Of a DNA stretch of 16,313 bases, positions 15,327 through 16,313 are shown in pieces. Position 1 is the first letter of the stretch. The number at the start of each line of letters is the position of its first letter. Both the position numbers and the translations under genes were made by a program. The notes under the pieces are model-generated. The model was given only the letters and a program-made list of their open reading frames with translations, had not been told where the DNA came from and made no database searches. This DNA comes from Akkermansiaceae bacterium UBA7331 (GTDB lineage Bacteria > Verrucomicrobiota > Verrucomicrobiia > Verrucomicrobiales > Akkermansiaceae), in assembly GCA_002471255.1 (NCBI GenBank), contig DKPP01000008.1:1-16313 (forward strand), given 5' to 3'.

Positions 15327-15425
15327 TCACTGATCTTTGGCTTGTCGTGCCTGAGTTATGGAAGTTAAGAGACTCATGATATCGTAGTCGTAGCTTTTTC
15401 TTGCTGCAAGTCGGGATAGGCTACG
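15327..15425 (-). pseudogene. C-terminal remnant of an unknown gene
   Basis: A 32-codon frame ends in a TGA at 15327 and has protein-like content: LAARKSYDYDIMSLLTSITQ, then ARQAKDQ. It opens directly after a stop (TAG), has no start codon suited to a gene of its own, and looks like the surviving tail of a deleted upstream gene. I do not recognise the family. Confidence 0.35.
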
Positions 15426-15429
15426 CTAA

Positions 15430-15475
15430 GAAGGATGTCTGTGCCTCATCATAGCTTCAATGAGTCTCATCACGA
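15430..15475 (-). repeat. Decayed copy of the Sel1 extension sequence
   Basis: This aligns, in the same orientation, with 13296-13347: shared blocks are CTGTG, CCTCATC-TAGC and GAGTCTCATCAC, with a few indels. Read on the minus strand it gives DETH-stop-SYDEAQT against DETLWRYDEVTD at 13296-13347. The TGG-to-TGA change and indels mark it as a dead paralogue. The tyrosine codon differs only at its third base, which fits coding ancestry. Confidence 0.5.
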
Positions 15476-15653
15476 TATAAACTAGTCATTGGGTTGTCAA
15501 ACAACAATCAATCAACAAACCATCATTACATTCTATTTTTTATGATAATAACCTAACAGATTCAAATTGGAATCGAATAAAACTTCCCGCCCTCACGACA
15601 GACTAATTTCCATCAAACAAGATTGGAAGAATAAGAGAGCATATAACATATAG

Positions 15654-16112
15654 TCAGGAAACGTCACATTCGTCACATTCGTCACCCGAGGAGAAGATAT
15701 AACCAATCGTAAAATCCATGTCCGGCCCCAAGGAACCCAATTGATTCAATCTATCCAATTCAGAATCGAGAGCATCAAGTGCCTTATTCTTGGCTTCTTC
15801 TTGTTTTGGGGTTGGAACATAGTAATCTTTAATGTCTATATTCTTAACAACAGCATCATGAGCATCTTCGGCAAGCTTAATGATAGCCGGAATATGTTTT
15901 TTTGCCGTGGCGACATCCTTTACTTGTTTAAGAAGAGCGGCCACGTTTTTAGTATATTCAATCGATTGATCATAAAATGCGGAGGCTGCTTTATTTTACT
16001 CAGGTGTCAAAACTTTTTTATCCAAATCAACGTCGATATCCAGCCCTAATGAAGGAATTGCTGAAATAGCAAAGACAATAATTGCTGCCATATTGAGAAT
16101 AACTCTTTTCAT
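15654..16112 (-). pseudogene. Small secreted protein gene broken by an in-frame stop
   Basis: From the ATG at 16112 a clear signal peptide (MKRVILNMAAIIVFAISAIP, then SLG) leads to LDIDVDLDKKVLTPE. A TAA at 15996-15998 follows, after which the same frame continues NKAASAFYDQSIEYTKNV and on to a natural TGA at 15654. Read through, the product is about 152 residues: helical, Lys/Glu/Asp-rich, with a Cys-containing end GDECDECDVS encoded by a short repeated GTCACATTC unit. A restart at the GTG at 15944 could make only the last 96 residues, without a signal. I do not recognise the family. A good promoter precedes it, so the break may be recent or a sequencing error. Confidence 0.7.
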
Positions 16113-16145
16113 AATTATTTATAGATCGTGTTAATTTACACTAAA

Positions 16146-16173
16146 ATTATCATCACAAAATCATTACTGTCAA
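16146..16173 (-). promoter_or_regulatory. Promoter of the broken secreted-protein gene
   Basis: On the minus strand, a perfect TTGACA (16168-16173), a 16-bp spacer and GATAAT (16146-16151) form one of the best promoters in the window. The ATG at 16112 would have a leader of about 27 nt. An intact promoter ahead of a stop-interrupted gene suggests recent inactivation. Confidence 0.65.
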
Positions 16174-16243
16174 CACATTTCAATATGAGAGTTCTTACTG
16201 AATGCGCCGGAATTGAATGCACTAAGGAGAAAAATCTATAAAC

Positions 16244-16271
16244 AAAAAAAGAATCTCAAGGTATGAGATTC
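16244..16271 (-). terminator. Terminator of the right-hand tRNA
   Basis: GAATCTCA (16251-16258) and TGAGATTC (16264-16271) make a perfect 8-bp stem with a 5-nt loop. Read on the minus strand, seven T residues (16244-16250) follow. It lies just past the 3' end of the tRNA at 16293. Confidence 0.8.
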
Positions 16272-16292
16272 CGCAGGATAAAGCAAAAGCGA

Positions 16293-16313
16293 TGGTACCC
16301 CGTGTAGGATTCG
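16293..16313 (-). tRNA. 3' end of a tRNA, cut by the window edge
   Basis: On the minus strand the last bases read as the T-loop end CGAAT, T-stem CCTAC, acceptor strand ACGGGGT, discriminator A and CCA. The terminator immediately after supports a tRNA. The anticodon lies outside the window, so the amino acid is unknown. Confidence 0.65.

Larger units (their letters stand above)
15306..15653. other. Gene-remnant stretch upstream of the Sel1 gene
   Basis: This 348-bp stretch holds no intact gene. It contains a minus-strand tail (15327-15425), a decayed copy of the Sel1 extension (15430-15475), paired CGTAGC/GCTACG words that could fold around a CTTG-ctg-CAAG hairpin, and then about 170 bp (15480-15653) with no recognisable feature beyond short TTGATTGATT repeats. 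It reads as the debris of one or more deleted genes. Confidence 0.5.

Noticed and set aside
15741..16049. Plus-strand open frame opposite the broken secreted-protein gene
   Set aside because: It has no promoter or ribosome-binding site. The minus strand has a perfect -35 box, a signal peptide and a continuous frame apart from one stop.

Overview
The window is an AT-rich bacterial chromosome segment (roughly 40% G+C by eye, not computed). Small secreted thioredoxins, an unusually long signal peptidase I, weak Shine-Dalgarno use, and a tyrosine-integrase stub of a type I associate with the Planctomycetes/Verrucomicrobia group suggest a Verrucomicrobiota-like host. That placement is an inference from style and is not proven.

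Positions 1-11400 look like ordinary chromosomal backbone. A minus-strand pair encodes signal peptidase I (lepB) and a squalene/phytoene synthase, closed by a clear terminator. Divergently, a small secreted protein of unknown function precedes a DinG/YoaA-type iron-sulfur helicase. The helicase converges, with a 4-nt stop-codon overlap, on a minus-strand nickel/cobalt ECF transporter operon, cbiM(N)-cbiQ-cbiO, whose M subunit carries a fused PDGLE (NikN-type) domain. A GNAT acetyltransferase lies upstream on the same strand. Next comes a plus-strand histidine phosphatase of the MINPP (phytase-like) type, then two minus-strand exported thioredoxin-fold paralogues, one lipoprotein (WCPFC) and one Sec-exported (WCGYC), each followed by its own terminator.

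Positions 11407-16313 look like an accessory island. It is bounded by two convergent tRNA genes whose 3' ends both point inward: a CAU-anticodon tRNA (Met or Ile2) on the left and the 3' end of a second tRNA cut by the right window edge. Just inside the left tRNA are a long hairpin with a T-run, three helically phased TGCGCGAA repeats, and a 23-residue stub matching the N-terminus of a tyrosine integrase, so the element appears dead. The cargo is a GYF_2-type membrane protein, a four-helix membrane protein of unknown function, a large secreted Sel1-repeat protein with an in-frame open extension beyond its stop, a decayed copy of that extension upstream, and a small secreted protein broken by an in-frame TAA.

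I recognise no complete new system. The most interesting part is this decaying tRNA-bounded island, with its GYF_2 and Sel1 proteins of unknown purpose and duplicated gene tails.
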